Assembly: GCF_003112535.1 (NCBI RefSeq)
Contig: NZ_BEWA01000005.1
Span: 1-43,917 of the forward strand
DNA length: 43,917 nucleotides
Direction: 5' to 3'
From: Streptomyces rishiriensis
GTDB taxonomy: Bacteria > Actinomycetota > Actinomycetes > Streptomycetales > Streptomycetaceae
Shown here: in pieces, positions 11,550 to 19,212 of the stretch
Layout of the letters: every line of letters begins with the position of its first letter
Numbering within the stretch: position 1 is the stretch's first letter
The notes under the pieces: generated by a model
What the model was told of the DNA's origin: nothing
Database searches by the model: none
The model's input: the letters and a program-made list of their open reading frames with translations, nothing else
Translations under genes and position numbers: made by a program

Positions 11550-12587
11550 ATGACGAATTCGGCATCCCATCGCACCCGGATCCGGGTGGAACTCGGCGAC
11601 CGCTCCTATCCCGTCGACATCGGACCCGGAGTGCGGCACTCGTTGTCCGGGGTCGTCGAGCGGATGGGAGCGCGGCGCGCGGCGGTGGTCTCGGCCCGGC
11701 CGGACGCCTGGGTGCCCGACCCGGGCGTGCCTTCGCTGGTCCTGCGGGCCCGCGACGGCGAGAAGGACAAGACGCTCGCCACGGTTGAGTCGCTGTGCCG
11801 GGAGTTCGTGCGTTTCGGCCTGACCCGTGACGACGTCGTCGTCTCCGTCGGCGGCGGCACCACGACGGACGTCGTGGGTCTCGCCGCCGCGCTCTTCCAC
11901 CGCGGGGTGCGCGTGGTGCATCTGCCGACCACGCTGCTCGCGCAGGTGGACGCCAGCGTCGGCGGCAAGACCGCGGTGAACACCCCCGAGGGCAAGAACC
12001 TCATCGGCGCCTACTGGCAGCCCAGCGCGGTGCTGTGCGACACCGACTATCTGGAGACCCTGCCCGGGCGGGAGATGCTCAACGGCTACGGGGAGATCGC
12101 CCGCTGCCACTTCATCGGCGCCGGCGACCTGCGGGAGCTGCCGCTGCCCGAGCAGATCGCGGCGAGTGTGGCGCGCAAGGCGCAGATCGTGTCCGCCGAC
12201 GAGCGCGACACCGGCCTGCGCCATCTGCTCAACTACGGCCACACCCTGGGCCACGCGTTGGAGCTGGCCACGGACTTCCGGCTGCGGCACGGTGAGGCGG
12301 TGGCGATCGGCACCGTGTTCGCGGGGCGGCTCGCGCGGGCCATGGACCGGATCGACGAGCGGCGAGCGGCGGAGCACCTGGAAGTGGTGCGTCACTACGG
12401 GCTGCCCCACGAGCTGCCCGCGGACGTCGCTCCGGCCCGGCTGATCGAGCTCGTACGGCTGGACAAGAAGGCGATGTCGGGGCTGACGTTCGTGCTGGAC
12501 GGCAAGGACGGCGCCGAGCTGGTGCCCGACCTGCCGCAGGACGTCGTGGCGCGGGTGCTGGCGGAGATGCCGCGGGCGCGGGCCTGA
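11550..12587 (+). CDS. rifG: 3-dehydroquinate synthase family: 5-amino-5-deoxy-3-dehydroquinate (aminoDHQ) synthase, 345 aa
   Basis: Cyclises aminoDAHP to aminoDHQ in the cytosol, one step of AHBA formation. DHQ synthase landmarks are clear: GGGTTTDVVG (NAD site, 101-110), PTTLLAQVDASVGGKT (126-141), GKNLIGA (148-154), NYGHTLGHALE (228-238) and RHGEAVAIG. Likely zinc ligands are E182, H231 and H247. The usual AEVIKYG block around the first ligand reads GEIARCHF here, so the conserved Lys three residues after Glu is Arg, in line with a paralogue for the amino substrate rather than the housekeeping enzyme. Length is typical of RifG (about 350 aa). The ATG follows a weak AAAGGG element about 12 nt upstream. 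It is a single-gene unit, divergent from the PKS and convergent with the ROK kinase gene. The ordinary DHQ synthase is the alternative, but context argues against it. Confidence 0.93.
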   Translation: MTNSASHRTRIRVELGDRSYPVDIGPGVRHSLSGVVERMGARRAAVVSARPDAWVPDPGVPSLVLRARDGEKDKTLATVESLCREFVRFGLTRDDVVVSVGGGTTTDVVGLAAALFHRGVRVVHLPTTLLAQVDASVGGKTAVNTPEGKNLIGAYWQPSAVLCDTDYLETLPGREMLNGYGEIARCHFIGAGDLRELPLPEQIAASVARKAQIVSADERDTGLRHLLNYGHTLGHALELATDFRLRHGEAVAIGTVFAGRLARAMDRIDERRAAEHLEVVRHYGLPHELPADVAPARLIELVRLDKKAMSGLTFVLDGKDGAELVPDLPQDVVARVLAEMPRARA

Positions 12588-12613
12588 GAAAGGTGTGCGT
12601 GCGGGGGCCGTTC

Positions 12614-12650
12614 GCGCCGGTCCGGACGGGGAGTTCGTCCGGGCCGGCGC
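12614..12650. terminator. Strong bidirectional hairpin terminator
   Basis: A 14-bp stem (12614-12627 with 12637-12650) containing one T-G wobble closes a 9-nt loop. It sits between the convergent stop codons of the aminoDHQ synthase and ROK kinase genes. There is no T-tract, as is common for Streptomyces terminators. Confidence 0.8.
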
Positions 12651-12723
12651 GGACCGTGCCGTCCCGGCGGCGGGCGGACCACCGCCGGCCGTGAGGGCCG
12701 TCGGCCTCGTGATCCGCCCGCTC

Positions 12724-13635
12724 TCAGCCCTGAGGTGGGCGGCCCTTGGCCAGCAGGACCGCTCCGTGCAGTGAGGAGAGTCCGCCGAGGCGGGCGGGCT
12801 CCACGGGCGGCGGCGGGAAACCGGGGCGGGCCAGGCGCGCCGTCTGCTCCCCGACGGTTTCGGTGAAGCCGGGCAGCGCGTCGGCGAATCCGCCGCCGAC
12901 CACGACGACGGCGGGGTGCAGCAGTTCGCTCACCCCGACGGCGGCCGCGGCCAGCGCCGCACAGCCCGCGCGTACGGCGTCGGCCGCCCAGGGCGTGCCG
13001 TCGGCGAGGGCCCGCGCCAGCTCGGGGAAGGTCACCTCCGCGCCGCGTGCGCGGGCGGCCCGGCGCAGTACGGCGGGGCCCGAGGCCACGGACTGGACAC
13101 AGCCGCGGCGCCCGCAGTCGCACCGTTCCCCGGACCGGTCCACGATCAGGTGGCCGATCTCGCAGGAGCCCCGCGAGGGGCCGGGCAGCAGTCTGCCGCC
13201 GAGGACGATGCCGCCGCCGACGCCGGTGCCGACTCCGAGATACAGCAGGTCGGAACGGCCGGCCGCGTGTGCCTCGGCGAGCGCGGCGAGGTCGCCGTCG
13301 TCGGCGCAGCGCACCTCCGCGGCGCCGAAGACCTCGCGCAGCGCGCCGCCGAGGTCGAGGCCGGTCCAGCCCGGGCGGTTGGGCCAGGCGGTGACGACGC
13401 CCGCCGCGTCCAGGGTGGCGGGCATCGCCACGCCGACGCCCGCCAACTCGTCCGGTGCGACGGCGCACAGCTCCCGGACCTGCCGGGCGAGCAGGTCCAG
13501 GTCCGCCGCCGGACGGACGGGCCCGCCGGCGGCCCGGGGCCACCGGAAGCGGGCCTCGCGCACGGTGCCGTCCGTGTGCTCCGCCCGCAGGGCGACCTTC
13601 GTGCCGCCCACGTCGATGCCCAGGTGGTAGGGGAT
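12724..13635 (-). CDS. rifN: ROK-family sugar kinase, kanosamine 6-kinase type; apparent ATC start, 303 aa
   Basis: Predicted to phosphorylate kanosamine, the source of the AHBA nitrogen, as RifN does. ROK features: N-terminal phosphate motif LGIDVGGTK, GVGTGVGGG, EIGHL, and the zinc motif CDCGRRGC followed by Gln where Glu is usual. The start is odd. The LGID part of the motif is encoded, but no ATG, GTG or TTG lies between the upstream in-frame stop (TGA 13656-13654) and that sequence. The codon at proper distance from the ribosome site GGGAGG is ATC at 13635-13633, giving (M)PYHLGIDVGG. The first conventional start, GTG at 13611, would begin inside the motif and lose its Asp. It follows the NRPS gene with only 18 nt between that stop and the ATC, so it is probably translationally coupled. 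Family assignment is firm; the kanosamine specificity comes from context. Confidence 0.87.
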   Translation of the reverse strand: MPYHLGIDVGGTKVALRAEHTDGTVREARFRWPRAAGGPVRPAADLDLLARQVRELCAVAPDELAGVGVAMPATLDAAGVVTAWPNRPGWTGLDLGGALREVFGAAEVRCADDGDLAALAEAHAAGRSDLLYLGVGTGVGGGIVLGGRLLPGPSRGSCEIGHLIVDRSGERCDCGRRGCVQSVASGPAVLRRAARARGAEVTFPELARALADGTPWAADAVRAGCAALAAAAVGVSELLHPAVVVVGGGFADALPGFTETVGEQTARLARPGFPPPPVEPARLGGLSSLHGAVLLAKGRPPQG

Positions 13636-13640
13636 GGCTG

Positions 13641-13646
13641 CCTCCC
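13641..13646 (-). promoter_or_regulatory. Ribosome binding site that decides the ROK kinase start
   Basis: GGGAGG on the minus strand, 5 nt before the ATC codon at 13635-13633. The only other candidate starts are CTG (13623) and GTG (13611), which lie 17 and 29 nt from this site, too far for efficient use. Confidence 0.6.
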
Positions 13647-13653
13647 GGCCGGG

Positions 13654-16188
13654 TCAGTCCCTGAGGTGGTCGGTGACGATCTGCGCGACCTGGCGGAGCA
13701 CGCGGGGGCTGCTGAGCATCTCCTCGTGGCCGCAGCCCAGTTCGTGTCGCACGATCTCGCCCGCGACGTACGGGGCCCAGGCCTCGCTGGAGGCCGCTTC
13801 GGCCACCGGGCTGGGATCGGCCGCGAACAGGTGCATGGCGCCGCTGTACTTCTCGGGCGTGTGGGCCTTCCAGGCGCCGAGGTCGGTCAGCATGGTCTCG
13901 ACGAAGGTCTCGGCCGCGCTCTTCCTGCCGCGCCAGGCATAGTTCGTCGCCATGTCGGCGAACTCGGCGATGTCCGCGTACCTGAGCGGTCGCTCGTACG
14001 CGGTGAGGTCCTTGCCGTTGATCAGCAGGATCAGTTCGATCAGGCCCTGCTCGTCACGGTCCTCCTTGTCCGTGATGTGCGGGTTGGTGTTGAACACGCC
14101 GAGGAACTCGATCTCCTCACCGCGCTTCTGGAACTCGGCGGCGACGGCATGGGCGAGGATGCCCCCGAAGGACCAGCCGAGGATGCGGTACGGGCCCTTG
14201 GGCTGCACGCCGCTGATGCGGTCCGCGTAGTCGGCCGCCATGGCCGCGACGCTGTCGACGGGGGTGTCGAACTCCTGGAAGGTGTGCGACTGGAGGCCGT
14301 AGAGGGGGTAGTCCAGGCTGAAGTGCTGGGCGAGCACTCCGTAGCACCAGGCGGTGCCGCCGAGGTGGCGCATGCAGAACAGCGGCCGTGCCGAGCCCCT
14401 GGTCATCAGCGGCAGCAGCACGTCGAAGGAGTCCTGCGGCTCCTCACCCGTCAGCCGCCGGGAGAGCTCGGCCGGCGTCGGGGACTCCACCAGCATCCGG
14501 ATCGACAGCTCCGACTGCATCTCGGAGCGCACCCGGGCCAGCAGCCGGGCCGCGAGCACCGAGGAGCCGCCGAGGTCGAAGAAGCTGTCGCGCGGTCCGA
14601 CCTGCTCCACACCGAGCACCTCGGCGAAGAGCCGGCTGAGGAGCAGTTCCGACTGCGTGAGGTGCGTCTCCACCATCGCCGACTGCGCGAGGACCGGGGC
14701 CGGCAGCGCCTTGCGGTCGAGCTTGCCGTTGGGGGTGAGCGGGAACTCCTCCAGGGCCACCACGGCGGACGGCACCATGTACAGGGGCAGCGTGTCCGCC
14801 ACGAAGTTCCGCAGCTCCTTGGCGTCGGGCACACGGCCGGGGGCGGCGGTCACGTAGGCCACGAGGCGCCGGTCGCCCGGCCGGTCCTCGCGGACCGTCG
14901 CGGCCGCCTGGTCCACGTCCTCGGACCGCTCGAGGACGGCCTCGATCTCGCCGAGTTCCATCCGGAAGCCGTGCAGCTTGACCTGGTGGTCGGCGCGGCC
15001 GACGTACTCCAGGTCGCCGTCCGGGCGCAGCCGCACCACATCGCCCGTGCGGTACATCAGGCCACTGCCGTCACCGAAACGGTCGGGCAGGAAACGCTCG
15101 GCGGTCAGCTCCGGCCGGTTGAGGTAGCCGCGGGCCACTCCCGCGCCGGCGATGAACAGCTCGCCCTCGGCACCGGCTTCGACGGGCGCCAGTTCCTCGT
15201 CGAGGACGTACAGCCGGGTGTTGCGCAGGGGCTTGCCGATGACGGCGGCGTCCTCGGGCCCGGTGACCGGGTGGACCGTGGACCACACGGTGGTCTCCGT
15301 GGGCCCGTACCACTGGACGACCTCGGCGCCGAGGTCGAGCAGCGCCGCCGCCAGCTTCTCCGACAGCGCCTCGCCGCCGATGAGGATGCGCAGCCCGCGC
15401 AGCGCCTCGGGGCTGACGGTGGCCAGCATGTGCCAGTGGGTCGGGGTGGCCTGGGCGGTGCCGATCCCCCCGCGGACGATCAGGTCGCCCAGCGCCTGCG
15501 GGTCCTGCCCGGTGGCACGTGGCGCGATGACCGCGCGGGCGCCGGTGTAGTACGGCAGGAACAGCTCGGGCACCGACATGTCGAAGGTGGCGGTGGTGAC
15601 CGACAGCATGCGGTCCCCGGGCTCCATGGCCAGCCGCTCCCGCATCGCCTCCAGCAGGTTGTGCAGGGCGCGCACGGGGATCTCGACGCCCTTGGGGGTG
15701 CCGGTGGAACCCGAGGTGTAGATGACGTACGCGAGGTCCTCGGGCTGCGGCGGGGCGGCCCGCTCGGCGTCCGTGAGATGCCCGGTGGGCAGTTCGGCGA
15801 GCGTCGCGGCCGTCGCCGGGTCGTCCAGCACGACGCGGGGCACGCCCAGGTCGGTGCGGTCGGCCTGGATGCGGGTCGACGTCAGCAGGGCCACCGGAGC
15901 GGCGTCGCGGACCTGGAAGGCCACGCGTTCGGCGGGGTGTTCCGGGTCGAGGGCCAGGTAGGCCCCGCCCGCCTTCAGCACCGCCAGCAGTGCCACCAGC
16001 AGGTCCGTGGAGCGTGGCAGCATCACCGCGACGACGCGGTCGGGCCCCACGCCCTGGGCGACCAGGTGGCGAGCGAGCCGGTTGGCCTGCTCGTGCGCCT
16101 CCCGGTAGGTGAGCTCCACACCCTCGCATTCGAGGGCCGTGAGGTCCGCGACCGAGTCGGCCCGCTCCTCCAGCGCCTTCACCAGCAT
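13654..16188 (-). CDS. Tridomain nonribosomal peptide synthetase A-PCP-TE (candidate alanyl ester-forming enzyme), 844 aa
   Basis: Activates an amino acid and passes it from its carrier protein by a C-terminal thioesterase. Adenylation domain about 1-495: YTSGSTGTPKG, TFDMSVPELF (Asp203, the residue that binds the alpha-amino group), YGPTETT, YRTGD, PNGK (Lys489). PCP about 505-585 (DLGGSS, Ser543). TE about 595-844 (GWSFG, Ser673; a late His in ELGCGH). There is no condensation, epimerisation or second module. ATG start with GGAGG 5 nt away; a longer open frame upstream is spurious. It lies between the GNAT and ROK kinase genes in one operon. As I recall, ansatrienin D-alanylation at C-11 was assigned to a tridomain NRPS called AstC; this protein fits that description. 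Substrate alanine is inferred from pathway context, not read from the pocket. Confidence 0.9.
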   Translation of the reverse strand: MLVKALEERADSVADLTALECEGVELTYREAHEQANRLARHLVAQGVGPDRVVAVMLPRSTDLLVALLAVLKAGGAYLALDPEHPAERVAFQVRDAAPVALLTSTRIQADRTDLGVPRVVLDDPATAATLAELPTGHLTDAERAAPPQPEDLAYVIYTSGSTGTPKGVEIPVRALHNLLEAMRERLAMEPGDRMLSVTTATFDMSVPELFLPYYTGARAVIAPRATGQDPQALGDLIVRGGIGTAQATPTHWHMLATVSPEALRGLRILIGGEALSEKLAAALLDLGAEVVQWYGPTETTVWSTVHPVTGPEDAAVIGKPLRNTRLYVLDEELAPVEAGAEGELFIAGAGVARGYLNRPELTAERFLPDRFGDGSGLMYRTGDVVRLRPDGDLEYVGRADHQVKLHGFRMELGEIEAVLERSEDVDQAAATVREDRPGDRRLVAYVTAAPGRVPDAKELRNFVADTLPLYMVPSAVVALEEFPLTPNGKLDRKALPAPVLAQSAMVETHLTQSELLLSRLFAEVLGVEQVGPRDSFFDLGGSSVLAARLLARVRSEMQSELSIRMLVESPTPAELSRRLTGEEPQDSFDVLLPLMTRGSARPLFCMRHLGGTAWCYGVLAQHFSLDYPLYGLQSHTFQEFDTPVDSVAAMAADYADRISGVQPKGPYRILGWSFGGILAHAVAAEFQKRGEEIEFLGVFNTNPHITDKEDRDEQGLIELILLINGKDLTAYERPLRYADIAEFADMATNYAWRGRKSAAETFVETMLTDLGAWKAHTPEKYSGAMHLFAADPSPVAEAASSEAWAPYVAGEIVRHELGCGHEEMLSSPRVLRQVAQIVTDHLRD

Positions 16189-16232
16189 GTTCCCCTCCAC
16201 AGGGCTCGTACGGATTCTCGGCACGGCGGCGC

Positions 16233-17159
16233 TCAGACGGCCGGGGTGCGCATCCAGCGGTTCCAGTACGGCCGCCAGCCGTGGCGGTGCCAGAACGGCG
16301 TGGAGATCGGGTTGAACATCGCGTGGTAGCCGACCGACGCGCCGATGCCCATGGCGTCCAGATCGGCGTGGACGTGGTTGGCGAGGGAGGTGCCGATGCC
16401 CAGGCCGCGGTAGCCCTCCTTGACGGCCTGGCAGACCAGATGGGCGACGGGGGTGGCGGTGATCTTCGTCGCGAGCCACGCCTGCTGCGGCTCGGAGGGA
16501 TCCTCGCCCCGGTGCATGCCCACGATCCCGCCCTCGTACTCGGCGACCCAGATCAGCGGTTCGTCGCGCTTGAACGAGGCGGTGATCTCCTCGCGCAGCA
16601 GCGCCTCGGTCGTGGCGCGCTCGACCGCGCCGCTGACGGCGGCGTCGAACCGGGTCTCCACCATCTGCAGTTCGAACACCGCCTCGCTGTCCTCGGGGGT
16701 GGCCCGCCGCACGTGGACCCGGCGCGACTCGGGCACCAGATCGGTGCCCTTGACCCGGCCGATCATCACGAACTCGGGAACGAAGCCGAAGGCGCGCAGG
16801 ACGCGGGTCATGCCCACGTCGCGGCTGGGCCACTCGACGGCGGCCATGGAGTCCTCACCGGGGCGTTCCGGGTGGCTGCGCATGTACTGCTGCCAGTGCG
16901 TGAGCAGCGCGGCCATCTCGTCGGGCCCGGAGACCCGGGGGGTCAGCTCCCAGCGGTCGAGCGGGCCGAGCACCGCCTCCAGCGCGTCGGCGTCGACACG
17001 GGTGTGCGTCAGCAGGCCCTGCGCCCCGGCGACCTCCAGCAGCTCTTCGCCCTCGCCGGGCTCCGGCAGAGCGTCGGCCTCCGGAATCATCCGGTCGACG
17101 GGGCGCAGCCGGTCGCGGTGGGCGGCCAGCACTGATTCCGCCGTCTGTACCTGGGGCAT
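16233..17159 (-). CDS. Two-domain GNAT acyltransferase, candidate cyclohexanecarbonyl N-acyltransferase, 308 aa
   Basis: The C-terminal half (about 145-308) is a GNAT fold with the acyl-CoA pyrophosphate loop YRGLGIGTSLANHV and a C-terminal block GWRPYWNRW. The N-terminal half (about 1-145) is less conserved but similar in size to a second GNAT-like lobe. The start was taken at the ATG at 17159, with GAGGA upstream; the frame stays open for 20 more codons. It lies 44 nt upstream of the A-PCP-TE gene in the same operon. A GNAT uses acyl-CoA to acylate an amine, so with cyclohexanecarboxyl-CoA made by the neighbouring cassette it could acylate the alanyl amine. That role is inference. An alternative is acetylation of AHBA or of a shunt product. 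Confidence 0.8.
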   Translation of the reverse strand: MPQVQTAESVLAAHRDRLRPVDRMIPEADALPEPGEGEELLEVAGAQGLLTHTRVDADALEAVLGPLDRWELTPRVSGPDEMAALLTHWQQYMRSHPERPGEDSMAAVEWPSRDVGMTRVLRAFGFVPEFVMIGRVKGTDLVPESRRVHVRRATPEDSEAVFELQMVETRFDAAVSGAVERATTEALLREEITASFKRDEPLIWVAEYEGGIVGMHRGEDPSEPQQAWLATKITATPVAHLVCQAVKEGYRGLGIGTSLANHVHADLDAMGIGASVGYHAMFNPISTPFWHRHGWRPYWNRWMRTPAV

Positions 17160-17256
17160 GGTGTCGTGTCCTCGGCTTTCAGTCGTGTCCGTGGCGAAGT
17201 CGCGCGGGTGCGGCTCCACGGGAACCAGGGGGTCTCTCGCGGCCGGCGGCGCCGCG

Positions 17257-17694
17257 TCAGCGGTCGGTGACCTTCTCCAGCAGTGCGCGGGCCGCGAGCC
17301 GATAGCCCGTGGCGCCCAGTCCGAAGATCACTCCGGTGGCGAGCGGTCCGGTCACCGACTGGTGCCGGAACTGCTCGCGGGCCCAGACATTGGAGAGGTG
17401 GACCTCGATCCACGGGCGCGGATAGTCGGCCAGCGCGTCCCTCAGTCCCCAGCCGGCCATCATCAGGGCGGCGGGATTGACGATCGCGCCGACCGAGTCG
17501 TAATTGCCCTGAATGGTGCGGATCATCTCCGCCTCACCGTCGTGCTGGAACGCTTCCACTTTCCAGCCGCGGTCCGCCACTTCTTCGGCGACCCATCCTT
17601 CGATATCGGCGAGCGTGTCCGTTCCGTAGATCTCGGGCTGACGGCTCCCGAGTATGCCGAGATTCGGCCCGTTCACCAACAGAAGCCTGCTCAA
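17257..17694 (-). CDS. rifJ: Type II 3-dehydroquinase family: aminoDHQ dehydratase, 145 aa, altered active-site motifs
   Basis: Dehydrates aminoDHQ to aminoDHS ahead of AHBA synthase. Family residues retained: Asn11 in NGPNL, Arg18 and Tyr23 of the lid (SRQPEIYG), Asn73, Asp86, Glu97-Val-His99 and Arg110. Two blocks differ from ordinary enzymes. The THTS stretch is MMAG at 78-81, so the active-site His is Met79. The usual SNVHAR reads SNVWAR, with Trp104. Both would remodel the pocket for an amino-substituted substrate. The TTG start at 17694 was chosen because it gives the standard family N-terminus and follows AAAGGG at a 6-nt gap; upstream in-frame starts add an untypical extension. First gene of the minus-strand operon with GNAT, NRPS and ROK kinase. 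Confidence 0.9.
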   Translation of the reverse strand: MSRLLLVNGPNLGILGSRQPEIYGTDTLADIEGWVAEEVADRGWKVEAFQHDGEAEMIRTIQGNYDSVGAIVNPAALMMAGWGLRDALADYPRPWIEVHLSNVWAREQFRHQSVTGPLATGVIFGLGATGYRLAARALLEKVTDR

Positions 17695-18048
17695 TGCGCA
17701 CCCTTTGTCTGTACGGAACCACCGGGAAGTGCTTTTTATAGCACGGCCATTGACGGCCAAACACCGCTCCTCGGTATGCCCGCAATCACAAGGGGGAACA
17801 TAGGGGGGTCCCCAGGGGAATGACGTCTCGCCAACCACTGGGTTAGCGTGCTAATTGCGACGACCGACCCCGCCCGGCGGCTGCTGCCGATCTTCCCGGC
17901 CGGGCGCTCGGACCGCGCCGAGGTCGTGTTCCGGCGCCCGCGTCCGTGTGAACACCCGCCTCATGAGGGGTGGTTCCGTGTCGTGACCTCCGTGGCGTTC
18001 GCTGCGGCTGTATTCGCATGCGCGTAGACCGAAGGAGCAAGGAACAGC
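17695..18048. promoter_or_regulatory. Divergent intergenic region between aminoDHQ dehydratase and AHBA synthase genes
   Basis: This 354 bp stretch has no gene and should hold two divergent promoters. On the minus strand a TATAAA (17735-17740) about 40 nt before the dehydratase start could be a -10, preceded by GGCC-N6-GGCC (17744-17759 region). Around 17788-17812 a G-rich block contains AAGGGGGAA, ATAGGGGGG and TCCCCAGGGG, with GACGTC about 10 nt further on. These resemble elements upstream of the PKS and may be operators. The AHBA synthase ATG is preceded by AAGGA about 10 nt upstream. Confidence 0.5.
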
Positions 18049-19212
18049 ATGAGCAGTGGTGTGCGACTGGGCTCAGACCTTCCGGCGTGGCCGCAGTACG
18101 ACGACGCGGAGCGGACCGGCCTCATACGTGCGCTGGAGCAGGGTCAGTGGTGGCGCATGGGCGGCGGCGAGGTCGACGCCTTCGAGCGGGAGTTCGCCGA
18201 CTACCACGGGAGCGAGCACGCCCTGGCCGTCACCAACGGCACGCACGCCCTCGAACTGGCTCTGGAGGTCATGGGCGTCGGCCCCGGCACCGAGGTGATC
18301 GTGCCGGCCTTCACCTTCATCTCCTCGTCCCAGGCCGCTCAGCGCCTCGGCGCGGTCGTGGTGCCGGTGGACGTGGACCCGGAGACGTACTGCATCGATC
18401 CGGCCGAAGCCGCCAAAGCCGTCACCGCGAAGACCCGCGCCATCATGCCCGTGCACATGGCCGGCCAGTTCGCCGACATGGACGCCCTCGACAAGGTCGC
18501 CGCCGAATCCGGTGTGCCGCTGATCCAGGACGCGGCGCACGCTCAGGGCGCCACCTGGAACGGCCGGCGGGTCGGCGAGCTGGGCTCGGTCGCCGCGTTC
18601 TCCTTCCAGAACGGCAAGCTGATGACGGCGGGCGAGGGCGGTGCGGTCCTGTTCCCGACCGCCGAGATGGCGGAACACGCCTTCGTCCGGCACAGTTGCG
18701 GACGCCCCCACGGCGACCGCGGCTACTTCCACCGCACCTCGGGCTCCAACTTCCGGCTCAACGAGTTCTCCGCCGCTGTGCTGCGCGCCCAACTCGCGCG
18801 CCTGGACGGGCAGATCCGGACGCGCGAGGAGCGATGGCCGCTGCTGTCCTCGCTGCTCGCCGAGATCCCTGGCGTGCTGCCGCAGCGGCTGGACCCCCGC
18901 GCCGACCGCAACCCGCACTACATGGCCATGTTCCGGGTCCCCGGCATCACGGAGGAGCGGCGCGCGCAGGTGGTCGACACGCTCATCGAGCGAGGTCTCC
19001 CCGCGTTCGTGGCGTTCCGCTCGGTCTACCGCACGGACGCCTTCTGGGAGCGGGGCGCGCCGGACCTGTCGGTGGACGAACTGGCCCGGCGCTGCCCCAA
19101 CTCCGAGGCGCTGACGTCCGACTGCCTGTGGCTGCACCACCGGACGCTCCTCGGCACCGAGCAGCACATGCACGAGGTCGCCGCCGTCATAGCCGACGTC
19201 CTCGGCTCATGA
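18049..19212 (+). CDS. rifK: 3-amino-5-hydroxybenzoate (AHBA) synthase, PLP-dependent, 387 aa
   Basis: Aromatises aminoDHS to AHBA, the PKS starter. It belongs to the DegT/DnrJ/EryC1/StrS aminotransferase fold, with the AHBA-synthase version of the PLP site: Asp161 in QDAAHAQG and Lys190 in FSFQNGKLMTAGEGG. Other family blocks are WWRMGGGEVDAFE and VTNGTHALELAL. Length equals that of RifK (388 aa). It overlaps the following oxidoreductase gene by 4 bp (ATGA), like rifK-rifL, so the two are translationally coupled. It opens the plus-strand AHBA operon. Confidence 0.97.
   Translation: MSSGVRLGSDLPAWPQYDDAERTGLIRALEQGQWWRMGGGEVDAFEREFADYHGSEHALAVTNGTHALELALEVMGVGPGTEVIVPAFTFISSSQAAQRLGAVVVPVDVDPETYCIDPAEAAKAVTAKTRAIMPVHMAGQFADMDALDKVAAESGVPLIQDAAHAQGATWNGRRVGELGSVAAFSFQNGKLMTAGEGGAVLFPTAEMAEHAFVRHSCGRPHGDRGYFHRTSGSNFRLNEFSAAVLRAQLARLDGQIRTREERWPLLSSLLAEIPGVLPQRLDPRADRNPHYMAMFRVPGITEERRAQVVDTLIERGLPAFVAFRSVYRTDAFWERGAPDLSVDELARRCPNSEALTSDCLWLHHRTLLGTEQHMHEVAAVIADVLGS

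Noticed and set aside
12916..16329. Open frame of 1137 codons on the plus strand opposite the NRPS and ROK kinase genes
   Set aside because: It crosses two well-supported genes and an intergenic gap without a family match.
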